DNA of 64,000 bases, from positions 24,148,053-24,212,052 of the forward strand of contig JABAKD010000016.1 in the NCBI GenBank assembly GCA_012845835.1, read 5' to 3'. Below are positions 20,825 to 33,235 of the stretch, one piece after another; within the stretch, counting starts at the first letter, position 1, and each line of letters begins with the position of its first letter. The notes beneath the pieces are model-generated. The model did not search any database. It had not been told where the DNA came from and was given only the letters and a program-made list of their open reading frames with translations. A program made the translations under genes and the position numbers. Source of the DNA: Undaria pinnatifida (taxonomy: Eukaryota; Sar; Phaeophyceae; Laminariales; Alariaceae).

Positions 20825-23800
20825 TCAAGGCCCCTTCTTTCTGGCGAGGAACCGTTCCCGCGCCGACTTGATAGCCGCTTCCTTCTTCGCTTTCTTTTCC
20901 ATTGCCGCCACCGCCGCTGACGTCTTCTGGACCTTCTCCAACTCCTCCGCCGTCTTATCATTCTCCAGCCCCGCTTCCACCCCCTTCCTTTGGTCTGCCT
21001 CGCAATCAGCAGCTCCCGCCCCAGACGGTGCGCCCCTGGCTCCCTCCCCGCCCACCCCCGCCGCCCCTGCTTCTTCTACAAGCAGGCGATGTCTTTTCGC
21101 CGCGCCCTCCCCGTCACCCCCCGCGTCATCCGGCCGTCTACGAACCGTACCCCCTCCGCCATCGCCACCACCGGAAACCCCGCTTTCATCGAGCGCCCCC
21201 CGAGAATCTCCTCGGTCGTCGCCTCTTCTCGAGAAAGGACTCGCTCTACTACCAGCATCAACATTGCCCCAGCGGCTTTGCTCGGGTTGGTTCATCCTGC
21301 CCGCGTCTCTGCCTCCCCTATCGCCTGCACCAGCAGCGGCGGCGGCAGAAGCTCGGGGGTCCACCATCCTCGCCGACGGTGCGCCGTCCTCCCCCCTCTC
21401 CGCGTCCGAGCCAGCTTCTTCACGTTCCAGCAGCGCCGCCACCGCCTCCGCCTGTGCGGCGTTTCCCTCGCCTTCACTCCCGCTGTCGACGGCTTTGGGT
21501 TTAGCGTTTCCGTCCTGCATGTCGTAGTCGTCGGTGGCGGCGTGTCGCTTAGACCCGGCGGTGAAGGCGCTGTTGGCGGATTTCTCGACATCGCCCCCCA
21601 TGGCGATGTTCTTGGTGATGAGGTTGGAGTAGAAGCTGCGCATGGAGGCGGTTGTAGGAAACACGTTGGGCGATGGGGATGAGCGGGGGTTACCGTCAAA
21701 GAGAGGCTGGCAATGAGGGAAAACGTATCATGGCCATGGTGGTGGTTGAGGCTGCAGTAGAAACTGCCCGCGTGATGAGAGTGGTCGTAGAAAGAATTTT
21801 GGGAAAAGTGGTAGGACGGGGGGGGAGGTTAGGGGGGCTGCTGTCAGAGAGGAAGGCCAAAAGGCAAAACAAGCACAGAAAAAGCGGGTCGAGGAAGCTG
21901 ACGCCCCGAAGTTAGCGCTAACGGTTAAAATAAATTCAAGGCACGTCGAAGAGAAGACAGAGACATTGATCTAAACACGCCAAGGACTGTCCGACGGCAG
22001 GAACCAAAAGTAGGTCGTGCGATAAGTCTCTTCTGAAACCCCTGTTGGCGTCAGCGGTGCATCAATAAGGCAAACAAAAACAACGAGGGAAAGTCGTACG
22101 TACTCGTGCTGAAAACTGATGCCATGGAAAGCGAGAAAAAACTGATACAGTGCCATTGCAAGTGAAATAAGCGGCTAGCCTCCTCGCAGCCTCCTCCCTC
22201 CGTCCGTTCCCTCTTTCGCCCCCCCCCACCTATCCGCAGTAATCTACGAGAATTTCTTACGGTGCTCGAGCGGTGCTGCTCATTGAGGACGCACGGCTCG
22301 CTACCAACGTGTGACGCCCTCATGCACAGCACAAATAAAGGCCGGTTGCGCACACTCGCCCCCACGTACTCCAGCAGTCATACTACTAGCACCTTTTGCC
22401 CCCACTGCCAAAATGATACGTACTCAGTACTATGTACGTATGCTTAACCCCTTTAATAATCAACATTTACCACACAAAATATACGCAGTATGCCACGAAG
22501 AATGATGATGGACTTCTCACGGGGTTGACAATTCCATCTGATCCCTAGTCTCAATCAGTCACTCCGACACACTACCCCTGATTATTAACAGTGCTGCGAA
22601 CATGGAACATACCCGCTCATGCCCGTCTTCGTGACGTCGTTCCGCTGCTCCCTCTCCTCTTCTAGCTTCTGCTGAAGCTCCCACTTCTTCTGCTCCATGA
22701 GCTTTTTCTTGTACGCCGACGTGACGAACTTCATCGTTGCCTCGCCCTCCACCTAGTAACAGATGAATCACAATGAAGGCAAGGAAGACGACGAATGTCA
22801 ATGCGGTAACAAACGCCAACGTGTTATTGTTGATACAGTAATTGATACCCTGGCAGCAATTAATTGATGCTCGTGGGGCTCTACGAAGCAGCAATCATAC
22901 TGCTGTGATATTATGTTTTCACCTTGTCCTGTTCCTCTCGCTCCTTCTGCAGCTTCCTCTCGAAAATGCGGTCTGACTCCACCGCCCGCATCTTGGCCTG
23001 CTTCAGGAGGTTTCCTATGTACTTGGGTTGCCTTTTTTCTTTTTCGTGAGCCACCGTCGCGGCAGCAACCTTGGTCTCTCGGCTGTCATGTGCGATTATG
23101 ATCGGCGAGCAAGGGGCGGTAACAGTCGTATTTACTTTTGTTGTTGCTGTTGTTCCAAAATTCCAAATTTATGACGAGAGCTGGTAAGACCGCATGAGCC
23201 TACCAGGCACCAATAGACAAATAAAAGCGCCGTTGTGCACTAGCCGAACGCGCCTGGGACGGCGGAGAGTATCGCAGGCCAGAATCCAGATCTACCCGGC
23301 ACTACCGTATTTCGATTTGACAGCAGTTGTAGAACCTCCCACCCGCACCCCACTCTACACTCTGCATTCGTTATTCACCCACTTGTACAAAACAGCTCGC
23401 CGCTATTGGTATGAGAAGTGGACTCGACTCACCCGGTGTGGTGAATCTCACTCGCGAGACACCGCTGTGTGTTCGCGAGCTGTCCAATCTCATAGCACAA
23501 TATATCTGCAGGTTCTTTCATCTGACGAGATAATGCTTGTTCTCGCTCCGAGAACTGGTCAAGAGATATGATTGATGGAACCTGTGTAAGGCCATTTCTT
23601 ACACAGTCGGATCCCGCCAGTCGACAACGGCCGCTGTCGACTGGACTTTTTTTCGACTGGATTCTTCCGTTTCTTCTTATCGTCAGTCGAGTCGATTTTA
23701 TAATTTCTGTACTCTTCCTAGAGGCGGTTGATGTGAGGCAGTACTGCTGTATGGAAATCGAAAATCTGTTGGCAGCTCTGTGCTTCGCGCGTTCTGCGCG

Positions 23801-25622
23801 AGCAACGTGTGCTCGCGCTCGACGAACCCTCGTTCTGGTGGCTTTGAGCTTCCAGTCGAGAGCCGCCAAAGCTACGTTCGTGGAGTTGCACTCAGCCGAG
23901 AGCCGTCAAAGCTACAGCAGGCGTAGCCGTTGTTCGCAAAATGGGATCGATACCGCGCGCTGCTGCCGTCGTGTGATACACGCTGCTGGCGAGCGGAGCT
24001 AGGAATGCGCCATGCTGATTTGCGGCGAGAAGGAATAGCAGTGATAGCCAAGCCAGGGTCAGCGCCTTGTATGATACTGTGCTATGTGGTACCTGGTATG
24101 AGTATGTGGGCGTATGGGTGTGTGTTTGGTGGTGGGATGAGCGATGTGATGGGATAAAAAAGCACGTGTAAAACTTTTTCGACTGAGTTTTTCGACTGGC
24201 ACCATCCCGTCGAGAAACTTGACCTTTTCGACTGGACCCCCCAGTCGGGAAACTCAGTCGAAAAAAGTTGAGTCGAAAAAGCTCTTTTTCGACTGTGTAA
24301 GAAAACCCGACTTGGGCTTCAGTCGAAAAAGGCCGTTGTCGACTGACAAATCCGACTGTGTAAAAAATGGCCTCATTGAGCATTATTTATCTTTCTCCTT
24401 CACTGTCCGCTTACCAATCAGTCACATGCTGACTGCATTCGCCTGTTACTCGCGTTCATCAGTCTCACCCGACCCCGGTGGCTTGCCATATCGTGCATCG
24501 ACTCCAGACGGCTCCAAGCGACACCCAGCGAGCTTCTGACAAGAAAGGGCGATCACCACAACTCCCAGGACATCTGCCCTCAATATGACATTTCCGAGCT
24601 TACAAGTACGTGCTGACGATCACTTCTATACCACGACATTCATATTCTTCTCAACTCTTTCCTTGAAACCGTACTATCAGGTATGTAGCATCCAATAACG
24701 GCATTTCCACTCATATTGTAACAGCCTGCGTATGTTTCAGCGACCCAAATAGATCCATATCCTGACCCAAGATCTACCGACCACGACAAGCGAAGATCAA
24801 CTCCAATACCAGGTACTCTTGTATGTAAGAATATTAACGTCTTCCTTGGATCTATTCCACTCAAAATTATCAACTTATGCGATGACTTTTTGACTCATAT
24901 TTTTATCAATTATCAACTGACTTATCACTCCTTACCACACTATCCTGTACCAGTTTTTTTCTTGTTTTTATTTTAGACCTACTAATATGGGCAATTATTT
25001 GAGCGACCATTTCACTCTTTAACAGGGATCTCCGACGCCAAAAAAAAAACCCATCCGTTACGGGACCATAAATCATCGATATTTCTGGGTTGCGAAATAA
25101 TCGAGCCCAGAAATCAGCGGATTTGGTGATTCTGAGCCCAGAAATAACAGCTCTTCCATCTTCTCAGAACTGGGATTATTTGACTTTTGAATACTACCTC
25201 GTACCAAGTATCACATGTCACCACTGCGTACTGTCTGGGTAGCAAGCGGTGTAGTCGGTTTTCCAGGGGTGAGTAGTGAGACGTATGCACCAGTACGAAC
25301 CAAGCACATTGTAGGCTGACTCCCGAGTTCACATTTTATGTGTTTCTGGCGGAGGCATGAATTGCGTCAGCTGTGATATATGCGTGTATCACCTTTGGTT
25401 TGCTTGTGTTTTTTCTCTGGGTATTCCTCAACTCCAGAGTGACTGGAGCCCGTCCTGTGACCACGGGATTGGTTATGCGAGTTAGTGTGAGAACAACAAC
25501 AACAACAACAACAAGTTTGCTTGTGTTTTTTCCCTGGGTATTCCTCAGCTCCAGAGTGACTGGAGCCCGTCCTGTGACCACGGACTTGGTTATGCGAGTT
25601 AATGTGAGAACAACAACAACAA

Positions 25623-25664
<42 letters not shown>

Positions 25665-28600
25665 CTCTGTACCTGGTATGATACCTGCCTGCTGTACACG
25701 TCGCCCATCACCCGCAACAAGAAGAATCGCAAACACACCTACTACATCATACAGGGCTTGTTGTGTGCGAGACAGAGCTTCGTCCTCACACAAACGCGAC
25801 AGCAGCAGCACCACCACCATCAAAATCGCCACAGCAGCACCACAGCAGCACCAAACCAGCAGCACAGCAGCAGACAACAGCAGAGGCGGTGGTGACCTAA
25901 CGTCGCCGGTGACAGTGTACGTGCCACATTTTCCAAAATAAAGGCAAACGGGAAAACAAGACCAATAAATTCAAAATAAAACCACTTTCCAAAATCAGAA
26001 GCCATAATGGACACCCCTTATTTCTCATGCAGATATTTCTGGAGCCTCAGGCCATTTTTTACACAGTCGGATTCCGCCAGTCGAAAACGGCTCTTTTCGA
26101 CTGGCTTCTGGTCCTTGTTGTTGTGGTTGTTGCTATTCTCACATTAATTCGCATAATCAGGTCCGTGGTCACAGGACAGGTTCCATTCACTCTGGAGTGG
26201 CAGAATACCTCAGGAAAAAAACAACACAAACAAAACCTTATCGTCAGTCGAGTCGATTTTATTGTTCTCGTGCTCTCCCTAGAGGCTGTTGGTGTGAGGG
26301 GGTACTGCCGTACTGCTGTATATGGCAGTCGAAAATCGGTTGGCAGCTCTGTGCTTCGCGCGTTCCCCGCGAGCAACGCTTGCTTCGCGCGCGACGAACC
26401 CTCGTCCAAGCGGGTTGGTGGCGTTGGACTTCAGCCGAAAGTCGCCAAAGCTACGGTTGTGGCGTTGCACTCAGCCGAGAGCCGCCGAAGCTACAGCAGG
26501 CGTAACCGTCGTTGGCAAAGTGGCATCGATACCGCGCGCTGCTGTCGTCATGTGATACACGCTGCTGGCGAGCGGAGCGAGGCATGCGCCACGCTGACTT
26601 GCGGCAAGAAGCAACAGCAGTGATAGCCAAGTCAGCACCGGTGTCTGTTGTATGATACTGCTGTGTGGTACCTGGTGTGGGTGTGTGCTTTGTGGTGGGA
26701 TGAGCGATGCGATGGGTTAAAAAAACGCGTGAAAAAAAAAATCGACTGAGTTTTTCGACTGGCAGATCCAGCAAAAACTTTTTCGACTGGATCCCCCAAT
26801 CGTAAAACTCAGTCGAAAAAAGTTGAGTCGACAAAGCTCTTTTTCGACTGTGTAAGGCCATTTCTTCGAAAGCTTTTCGACTGGATTCCCCAGTCGGAAA
26901 AGTCAGTCGGAAAAGGTTGAGTCGAACAAAGCTCTTTTTCGACTGTGTAAGGCCATTTCTTACACAGTCGGATTCCGCCAGTCAAAAACGGCCTGACTTT
27001 TTTCGACTGAATTCTTCAGGTCCTTCTTCTCATCGTCAGTCGAGTCGATTTTATAGGTTTTGTGTTTTTTCTAGAGGCGGTTGGTGTGAGGGAGTACTGC
27101 TGTACTGCTGCATGGCGCTCGGAAATCGGTTGGCAGCTCTGTGCTTCGCGCGTTCTGCGCGAGCAACGCGTGCTCGCGCTCGACGAACCCTCGTCCCAGC
27201 GAGTTGGTGGCTTTGGGCTTATAACCGAAAGCTACGTTCGTGGAGTTGCACTCAGCCGAGAGCCGCCAAAGCTACAGCAGGCGTAGCCGTTGTTCGCAAA
27301 ATGGCATCCATACCGCGCGCTGCTGCCGTCGTGTGATACACGCTGCTGGCGAGCGGAGCTAGGAATGCGCCACGCTGACTTGCGGCGAGAAGCAACAGCA
27401 GTGATAGCCAAGCCAGGGTCAGCGCCTTGTATGATACTGTGCTATGTGGTACCTGGTATGGGTGCGTGGGCGTGTGGGTGTGTGTTTGGTGGTGGGATGA
27501 GCAATGCGATGGGATAAAAAAGCACGTGTAAAACTTTTTCGACTGAGTTTTTCGACTGGCACCATCCCGTCGAGAAACTTGACCTTTTCCACTGGATCCC
27601 CCAGTCGGAAAACTCAGTCAAAAAAAGTTGAGTCGACAAAGCTCTTTTCCGACTGTGTAAGAAAGCCCGAGTTAGGCTTGAGTCGAAAAAGGCCGTTGTC
27701 GACTGACAAATCCGACTGCGTAAGAAATTGCCTTTCGACTGTGTAAGAAAGCCCGATTTGGGCTTCAGTTGAAAAAGACTGTTTTCGACTGACAAATCTG
27801 ACCGTGCAAGAAATAGTCTCAAAACTAGAAAAATAATCGCCACAAAGAATCGCTTCAAAAAATCCATAATGGTAGGTCTAGGTACCAGGTATGTATTAAT
27901 AGATATAAATTCGTCTAGGGTGGCCGATACGAGCAGTCCAAGCGGGCTCGCTTTCACAGGGCGTTTTGGCCCGACTAGCTTCTGCAATCTCTTGCTGGTG
28001 TCACCTTCAGACTTCTTGGCCCGACTAGCGACTAGCTTCTTGCTTTTAACGTTTTGGCCCGACCACGAGCTTCTTTCATGTTTTGCTTTTCGCTTTTAAC
28101 TTTTTGACCCGACTACGTGCTTCTGTCATTTTTAGCTGCTGCATGCAGGTCGAAATGTCCCGCTTCTACCCCCCGCAGACGTAGCACCGCCACAACGCCA
28201 AAAAAGCAACACCAACCCCTCCAAGAACCAACAACAACTCTGCCTAAGGTCATGAGCACCGAATCCAACATCACCACTAACACCAAACGTTCCAAGGCTA
28301 ACGCAACGATGGGCAAGCGGGCTGCTGCCTCAAACGCTGCTGCTGGTCGTAGTGCCGCCGCAACTGTTGCTATTCTGTGTGTGCAACTCTAGTACTGCTG
28401 TCTATCTGATGCGCTGATGTGGTCTGCGTGTGGTGCTTGTTATGTAACAGGTATCTACATGGGGCTCCCAAAAAATACCGATGCTCTTGCGTGGGTATGC
28501 GTGTGTTTTTCGTTCAACGCACGACAGCATCACTTAGTAGTGCCAGTATATGTGCCAGCGCTATTCAGGACACCGGCACTATTGGAATAGAGTTGCCATT

Positions 28601-30460
28601 CATAGCTACCTACGTGCAGAGAGTGCCAGTCGTGCCAAGTGATTCTACCGGCACTATACAGAGCAAAGGCACAATCCAACCGGCTCTAAAATAGCCCGTT
28701 CCTTGCCAGCAATGAATATCAGCGAAACGCTCATATCTGTGCTACAGATGCCTTCACGCAAAAAACTCAACAGCATCTTTAGCACAGCGCAAGGTAGCAT
28801 CATAACAGAAAGATAAGAACAGCATGGGGGAAGCGGGGACCTGTAACACCTAACAAGCACTTGGGGCTCGATTTCTGCACATAAATAACCATGATATTCG
28901 TTCATATTTGGTACGTACGACTGAAAACATTATTATCGGTCTGTTTTTTTACTTGATTTCAGTATACCGGTTTCTCCCCGCCGCTGTGCTGGTTCTTCCA
29001 AAAAACGCACAAGGATTGTTTGCTGCTGTTTTCTCCTGCTGCTGCTGATGATATTTTCACCAGAGACATGAAATTAAAAAAATCCCGATATTGGACGTTT
29101 TGAGTCGAATTATGTGCACCTGGAGTTTTATATCCAATGGCCGTCACAAGATAGCGTAAGACCGCCCTGACTTCTTCGCCATGTTGCGTTATCTCCCCAG
29201 TGCCATTGATGATGCACTTGATACCCTCTATGAGCCCAATGCCGTCTTTAGTCAGCTTTTAGGGTCTGCTAGTATGACATTTTTTTCCAAGAAATAGCCT
29301 TCGACTGGATCCGCCAGTCGAAAAACTCAGTCGAAAAAGTTTTACACGTGTTTTTATATCCCATCGCATCGCTCATCCCATCACCAAGCACACACCCACC
29401 CACACGCCCACATACCGATACCAGGTACCACACAGCAGTATCATACAACAGCGCCGACGATGCCTTGGCTACCACTGCTGTTCCTTCTCGCCGCGAGTCA
29501 GTGTGGCGCATTCCTAGCTCCGCTCGCCAGCAGCGTGTATCACTCGAAGCAGCAGCGCGCGGTATCGATCCCATTTTGCGAACAACGGCTACTCCTGCTG
29601 TAGCTTTGGCGGCTCTCGGCTGAGTGCAACTCCACGAAGGTAGCTTTGGCGGCTTTCGGCTCTAAGCCAAAAACGCAGACGCGCGAAGCACAGAGTTGCC
29701 AACCGATTTTCGACTGCCACACAGCAGTAGTGCTTCACACCAACCGCCTCTAGGAAGAGCACAAAAACTATAAAATCGGCTCGACTGACGATAAGAAGAA
29801 GGACCAGGAGAATCCAGTCGAAAAAAAGTCCAGTCGAAAACGGCCGTTGTCGACTGGCGGGATCCGACTGTGTAAGAAATGGCCTAAAGTCTAATACTAG
29901 TACCAGATACTGGCATAGATTTTCCCGAAACGTTTGTGCAGTTGCCAGTTGACGGGCTTCACCGCAGCACTCGTCACTACTGCTGTTACTATGTATCTCA
30001 AACAATAGCAGTTGTTGTTAATTGCACAGCAGTACTACAAGGATACCCTATCATACCTCTACTAATAGTACCATAGTACGAGTTTCTGCTGCTGTACACT
30101 GCTGCTGCTCGGTTGCTGTACGACGCGAGACCGTGACACTCACGTTTCCTTCATCCCGTCGTAGACGCGATCGTAGTCGAAAACCGAAGGGTCCGCTTCT
30201 AGGGCATCCTCGTATTCTTTCTTCGCCTGCTTCTCCTGCTTCGCCGATATCGCCGCTAACCTCTTGTTCACGGCGGCCACTCCGCTTAGGTCGTCCTTGG
30301 GCCCGTCTTCGTCATCGGAGTTGGCATCGAATACCGAGGTTGCTCCCGGTGGGCGCCGTCTTGGGGCGGGCTTGGAGCCAATGGGTTTCGACTTGCCCGC
30401 ACCCTTTTTGAGCGAGGAAGCCGAGCCGATCAGGCCGAACTTGACCCCTGACTTTCGCAT
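20825..30460 (-). CDS. NSRP1: NSRP1/CCDC55-like nuclear speckle splicing regulator
   Basis: Homologue of nuclear speckle splicing regulatory protein 1, a nuclear RNA-associated protein that modulates splice-site choice in animals (family knowledge). Four exons in the - direction: 30460-30144, 23082-22923, 22752-22613 and 21635-20825 (TGA), giving 475 aa; phases 2, 0 and 2 close exactly. Exon 1 (ATG at 30460): KFGL start, SVFDANSDDED, and a helix ending VFDYDRVYDGMKE, the family hallmark. Exon 2: PKYIGNLL near residues 125-132. Exon 3: FVTSAYKKKL (residues 168-177) and DVTKTGMSG. Exon 4 continues straight into FYSNL, rebuilding the conserved D-V-T-K-x-x-x-S-G-F-Y motif across the splice. A charged, low-complexity middle leads to the conserved end SARERFLARKK. 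Introns are 7061, 170 and 977 bp. The first intron holds at least four MITE-like elements and two SINE-like elements. The splice-spanning motifs make this model very secure. Confidence 0.93.
23590..24372 (+). mobile_element. MITE-like element, copy 1 (CAGTCGAAAA family)
   Basis: A 783 bp element with terminal inverted repeats: the left end begins GGCCATTTCTTACACAG and the right end is its complement (about 40 bp, imperfect). Subterminal regions are packed with the 10-mer CAGTCGAAAA and its complement in both orientations. No coding capacity for a transposase; open frames inside are incidental. It lies within NSRP1 intron 1. No clear target-site duplication could be assigned by eye. Confidence 0.75.
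25260..25675 (+). mobile_element. SINE-like element with (AAC)n tail, copy 1
   Basis: The sequence from about 25260 (GTGAGTAGTGAGACG) to an (AAC)n tail ending at 25672 recurs in reverse orientation at 51.4-51.7 kb, and in part at 26.1 kb. The 3' portion is tandemly duplicated (units starting at 25399 and 25516, period 117), each unit ending in (AAC)n. No coding capacity. Short non-coding copies with a simple-repeat tail fit a SINE or other non-autonomous retroelement; no RNA polymerase III boxes were identified with confidence. Confidence 0.55.
26050..26860 (+). mobile_element. MITE-like element, copy 2, with nested insertion
   Basis: Same family as 23590-24372: left end GGCCATTTTTTACACAG, internal region closely similar, right subterminal CAGTCGAAAA motifs. 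It is interrupted at about 26112-26240 by a fragment of the (AAC)n-tailed element. The right end runs into extra terminal-repeat sequence (26860-26950) before copy 3, so its exact boundary is uncertain. Confidence 0.65.
26112..26240 (-). mobile_element. SINE-like (AAC)n-tailed fragment, copy 2
   Basis: A GTT-rich tract followed by the complement of the 25.4-25.6 kb unit (CTCACATTAATTCGCATAAT, GGTCACAGGACAGG, and so on). It sits inside MITE copy 2, so it inserted after that MITE. Confidence 0.6.
26951..27732 (+). mobile_element. MITE-like element, copy 3
   Basis: Begins GGCCATTTCTTACACAG and ends with the complementary terminus near 27732. The internal region closely resembles copy 1. An extra partial terminal segment continues to about 27812, as if two ends were joined, suggesting tandem or nested insertion. 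Within NSRP1 intron 1. Confidence 0.7.
27960..28130 (+). repeat. Imperfect ~40-50 bp repeats (TTGGCCCGACTA motif)
   Basis: Four degenerate units containing TTGGCCCGAC or TTGACCCGAC followed by GCTTCT, beginning near 27966, 28016, 28050 and 28100. In NSRP1 intron 1; no function suggested. Confidence 0.5.
29290..29884 (-). mobile_element. MITE-like element, copy 4 (reverse, 5' truncated)
   Basis: Same family in the opposite orientation. The right boundary is the complement of GGCCATTTCTTACACAG, and CAGTCGAAAA motifs are present at both sides. The left terminus is degenerate or truncated, and the element is about 190 bp shorter than copy 1. It lies 259 bp from the first exon of NSRP1. Confidence 0.65.
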
Positions 30461-30584
30461 AAGAGCACGGAAAAGAAAGCACGGGGATTGGGCTGTTACG
30501 TGCGTCTTTTATTATGGCACCGGTTGCGCTGCGTGCTGTCGGTCCGCCTGATTCCGAGCCGATGTCCCGCTAGGCTGTGCTCAG

Positions 30585-30868
30585 CTGGAGGGCCCACGAA
30601 GAATCCACCCTTGCACGAAAGCTACCAAAACGATTTGGAACTCCCCGAGCGACGCATACTGCGGCAAAAGGCAAAAGACCAGCTGCAAAAGACAGCCTCG
30701 TTAGTAGACGTCTCGACTATTGGCCCTTCTGCCATGAACGAGGTTCCACTTGAGGGAATGGATGAAGACATGCTGGGCACCGTTCCTGAGGCGGAATGGC
30801 TCCGATCTGTGCCAAGTGAGAAAGTTCGATTGCGTTGGAACACCTTCTATTGTGTGTCCGCACCGTGA
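30585..30868 (+). CDS. Unassigned coding-like segment
   Basis: An open segment after a possible AG acceptor (30583-30584), ending at TGA 30866-30868. Its translation has balanced, protein-like composition (ERRILRQKAKDQLQKTASL, then PLEGMDEDMLGTVPEAEW) and is not low complexity. It begins 125 bp upstream of the NSRP1 start on the opposite strand. No ATG in frame precedes the plausible part, and I recognise no family. It could be an exon of a divergent gene or a gene relic. Confidence 0.25.
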
Positions 30869-31687
30869 TATTCCACAGCAGTTACTTTGTTCTATGTTGT
30901 ATGCAACGTGGCAGGCAGCATGTTCGGTCGTTGGGACCGGGCGGCGTTGTGATGCGCCATGAGAGGGGCAGAGTTGCCTTTCACCACTAGCACGGCGCTC
31001 GCTCTTGTCCTTGTCGCAACTGTTGTTCTACAATCGTTGGATTCCTCGCAGTAGTTGCGTAATTCCAACTCATATATATGAAATGAAACGAAAACCCAAA
31101 CAGCAGTACTCGCAACCGTGTACGTACTCGAGAGTGTGTGTAGTTGTGCCGCCGTCGGGTGCCAGGTATGTTCTTCGTATCGCATGGCTTCATGATATCC
31201 ACAGCAACCGCCGCGTTGTCAAGGCACGTGTCAAGCTGTACGGCCGGTGCTTATAAGCACCTCGGTGGCCGCTGATGTCGGCACCGAGGAAGTGGAACGG
31301 GAAAATGGATAGTGTGCCCTTAGTTTTTTTCACACGCATCGATGTTACTGGTCTGCACCGTGGCGGTTTGCACCTCGCATTATACTACTGAGCTATACGA
31401 GTACAGCAGTTATGAGTAGTATTAATAGTTGATCAGCAGGCTGGACGATCAGTAGATCAGCAGGAGATCAGCAATCAGCACTCCTGGTGTGGAATCGTTG
31501 CTGTGGGGTAGACGTATGATGCTTCGCATGCAGGAGGTCAGGCCAGTAGTCTTGGGGCCATCGTTCGTTGTTCCGGAACAGATGTATGATACCGGTGCTC
31601 GTAGTACAACAGCAGTTGCAAATTGTGCGGTTGGCGCCTGATACCTACCAAGTGTTTTATTTATAGTATCACTTACAAGAGCGTCAG
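30869..31687. other. No supported gene
   Basis: Intergenic sequence with short stop-interrupted frames. A cluster of GATCAGCAG/AGCAGATCAG-like short repeats lies at about 31431-31475. Nothing else supported. Confidence 0.4.
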
Positions 31688-32340
31688 CTACGCTCGCGCA
31701 AGGAAGATTTCAACTCATAAATGTGATGGGGGTAGAAAGAAGAGACCCATGAAAGAAGAGACCCATGATTTAGTGCTACTAGCGATTTGATACTGGCAAG
31801 AGCTACTTGTGCGGAGCTGATTGCCCGGTCTGTGCTGTGCTGTATGCTGGCGATGTCACGTTCCGATCGGCAGTAGTACGGGTGTAATTTGCGAAGAAAA
31901 AATCGCGAAGAGGACCGAGATGGAGAACAAAACCAACGACGAAAAAGCAAAACGGCGAGTACACACACGTACCAACGGTACCTGGTGGTACTCTTTGTGG
32001 TTCTAAAGAAAGCACAGGGCTCCGCTCCGCAAGGCTGCTGACGCCGCCCTCTACGCTCGCGCAAGAAATAATGCAAATAAATGGGGCAGGAAAATAGGCC
32101 CGTGATGATTTGGTGCGAATAGGGAATTGATAATAATGCCAAGAGGTTCTTGTGCAGAGCTAATTGCCCTGCGCTGCGCTGTGTGCTTGTTGATGTCACG
32201 TTCTGAACGGCAGTACGTGCGATATTTGCGCGGGGGGGGAGGCATGGGGACCGAGAGAGGACAATCAACTGAAGAGAGCAAAAAGACGAGTACACAAAAC
32301 ACACACATAAACCTGGTATCAGTATCATACCTGGTACTAC
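31688..32340. repeat. Divergent tandem pair, period about 363 bp
   Basis: Two related units of about 290 bp. Each begins CTACGCTCGCGCAAG (31688 and 32051) and each contains ATGTCACGTTC followed by CGGCAGTA. They end in ACACAC-rich sequence. They resemble neither the MITE nor the Helitron elements. A weakly similar GCTACGCTTGCG segment occurs near 53797. Probably an old dispersed repeat. Confidence 0.55.
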
Positions 32341-32379
32341 AACTACTGCTATTAATAGTAACTGCTGCCGTATGTTTAA

Positions 32380-32800
32380 AAGAATGCCCAGCGCCGCACG
32401 ACACGGCACCGCAAAACGAAGGGCAAGGCACGGCACTGCACTTCGCTGCGCTGCGCTGCTGAGCTATATATAGCCGTGCTGAACTGAGCTGGGGGTGCAT
32501 TGTTTGTGATCCAATAACAACGTCATAGGTACAAACCTGGTGTAGTATTAATATTACCGGTACGTGGTGTGATACTTCGAAGATTATCGGCATGTACGAA
32601 CTAGTAGAAAAGTACAGCAAAGCACGCATCATGGCAAAGCACGGCAAAGCACAGCGCTTTGCTCTGCTGAGCTAGCGCTGCGCTGCGGCGCGCTGCTGAG
32701 CTGAGCTGCAGGGCATCGCAGGGCACTGCACGGCGCTGCGTTGCTGTGAGCTAAAGCGCTGCGATGGGGTGCTGGGCGGTGCGGAGCTGATGAGCCAAGC
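32380..32800. repeat. GCTGAGCT/GCGCTGC low-complexity region
   Basis: Degenerate short repeats of GCTGAGCT, GCGCTGCG and GGCAAAGCACAG, rich in local inverted repeats. No coding potential. Confidence 0.5.
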
Positions 32801-33235
32801 CCAAATATCAGCTGATGAAACTTCGTCAAGTACAAAACAAATGGTGGGAATAAAAAAAAAGCTAAAGCTGGACCGTTCTGCAACTAATGCACAGGCGGCA
32901 ACTTAGCGGCAAATGGTGGGAAGTTCAACTTACTAAAAAAAGGAGGAAAAAATCGCGAAAAAAATCTGAATTGTGTTGGCAGAAAAACCAAATTTGCAGT
33001 AAGCAGCTGAAAAGTCAAGAAACAACTGGCAAGACGAGCAGAAACAAAAACAATAAAGGCCGAGCAAGAAACCAAAGAGAAGCTGAACCGTTCCGCAAGT
33101 AATGCACGGGGGCGGTGTCGAAGTGGGACCCCCGGAGATGCCAGGGAGATGCCAACCGAGCACTGTCAGAAGAAAGATCTAAGTAAGTCTATCATACCCT
33201 GGCAGTGATGGATAGGAATACTAAAGGGCAATGGT

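Noticed and set aside
20902-21682. Long + strand frames of 200-250 codons
   Set aside because: Antisense shadows of NSRP1 exon 4, which has clear family motifs on the - strand.
23429-27987. Repeated similar frames with LCFARSARAT-like peptides
   Set aside because: They recur in several frames and both strands of the MITE-like copies, without an intact start or domain; not a gene family.
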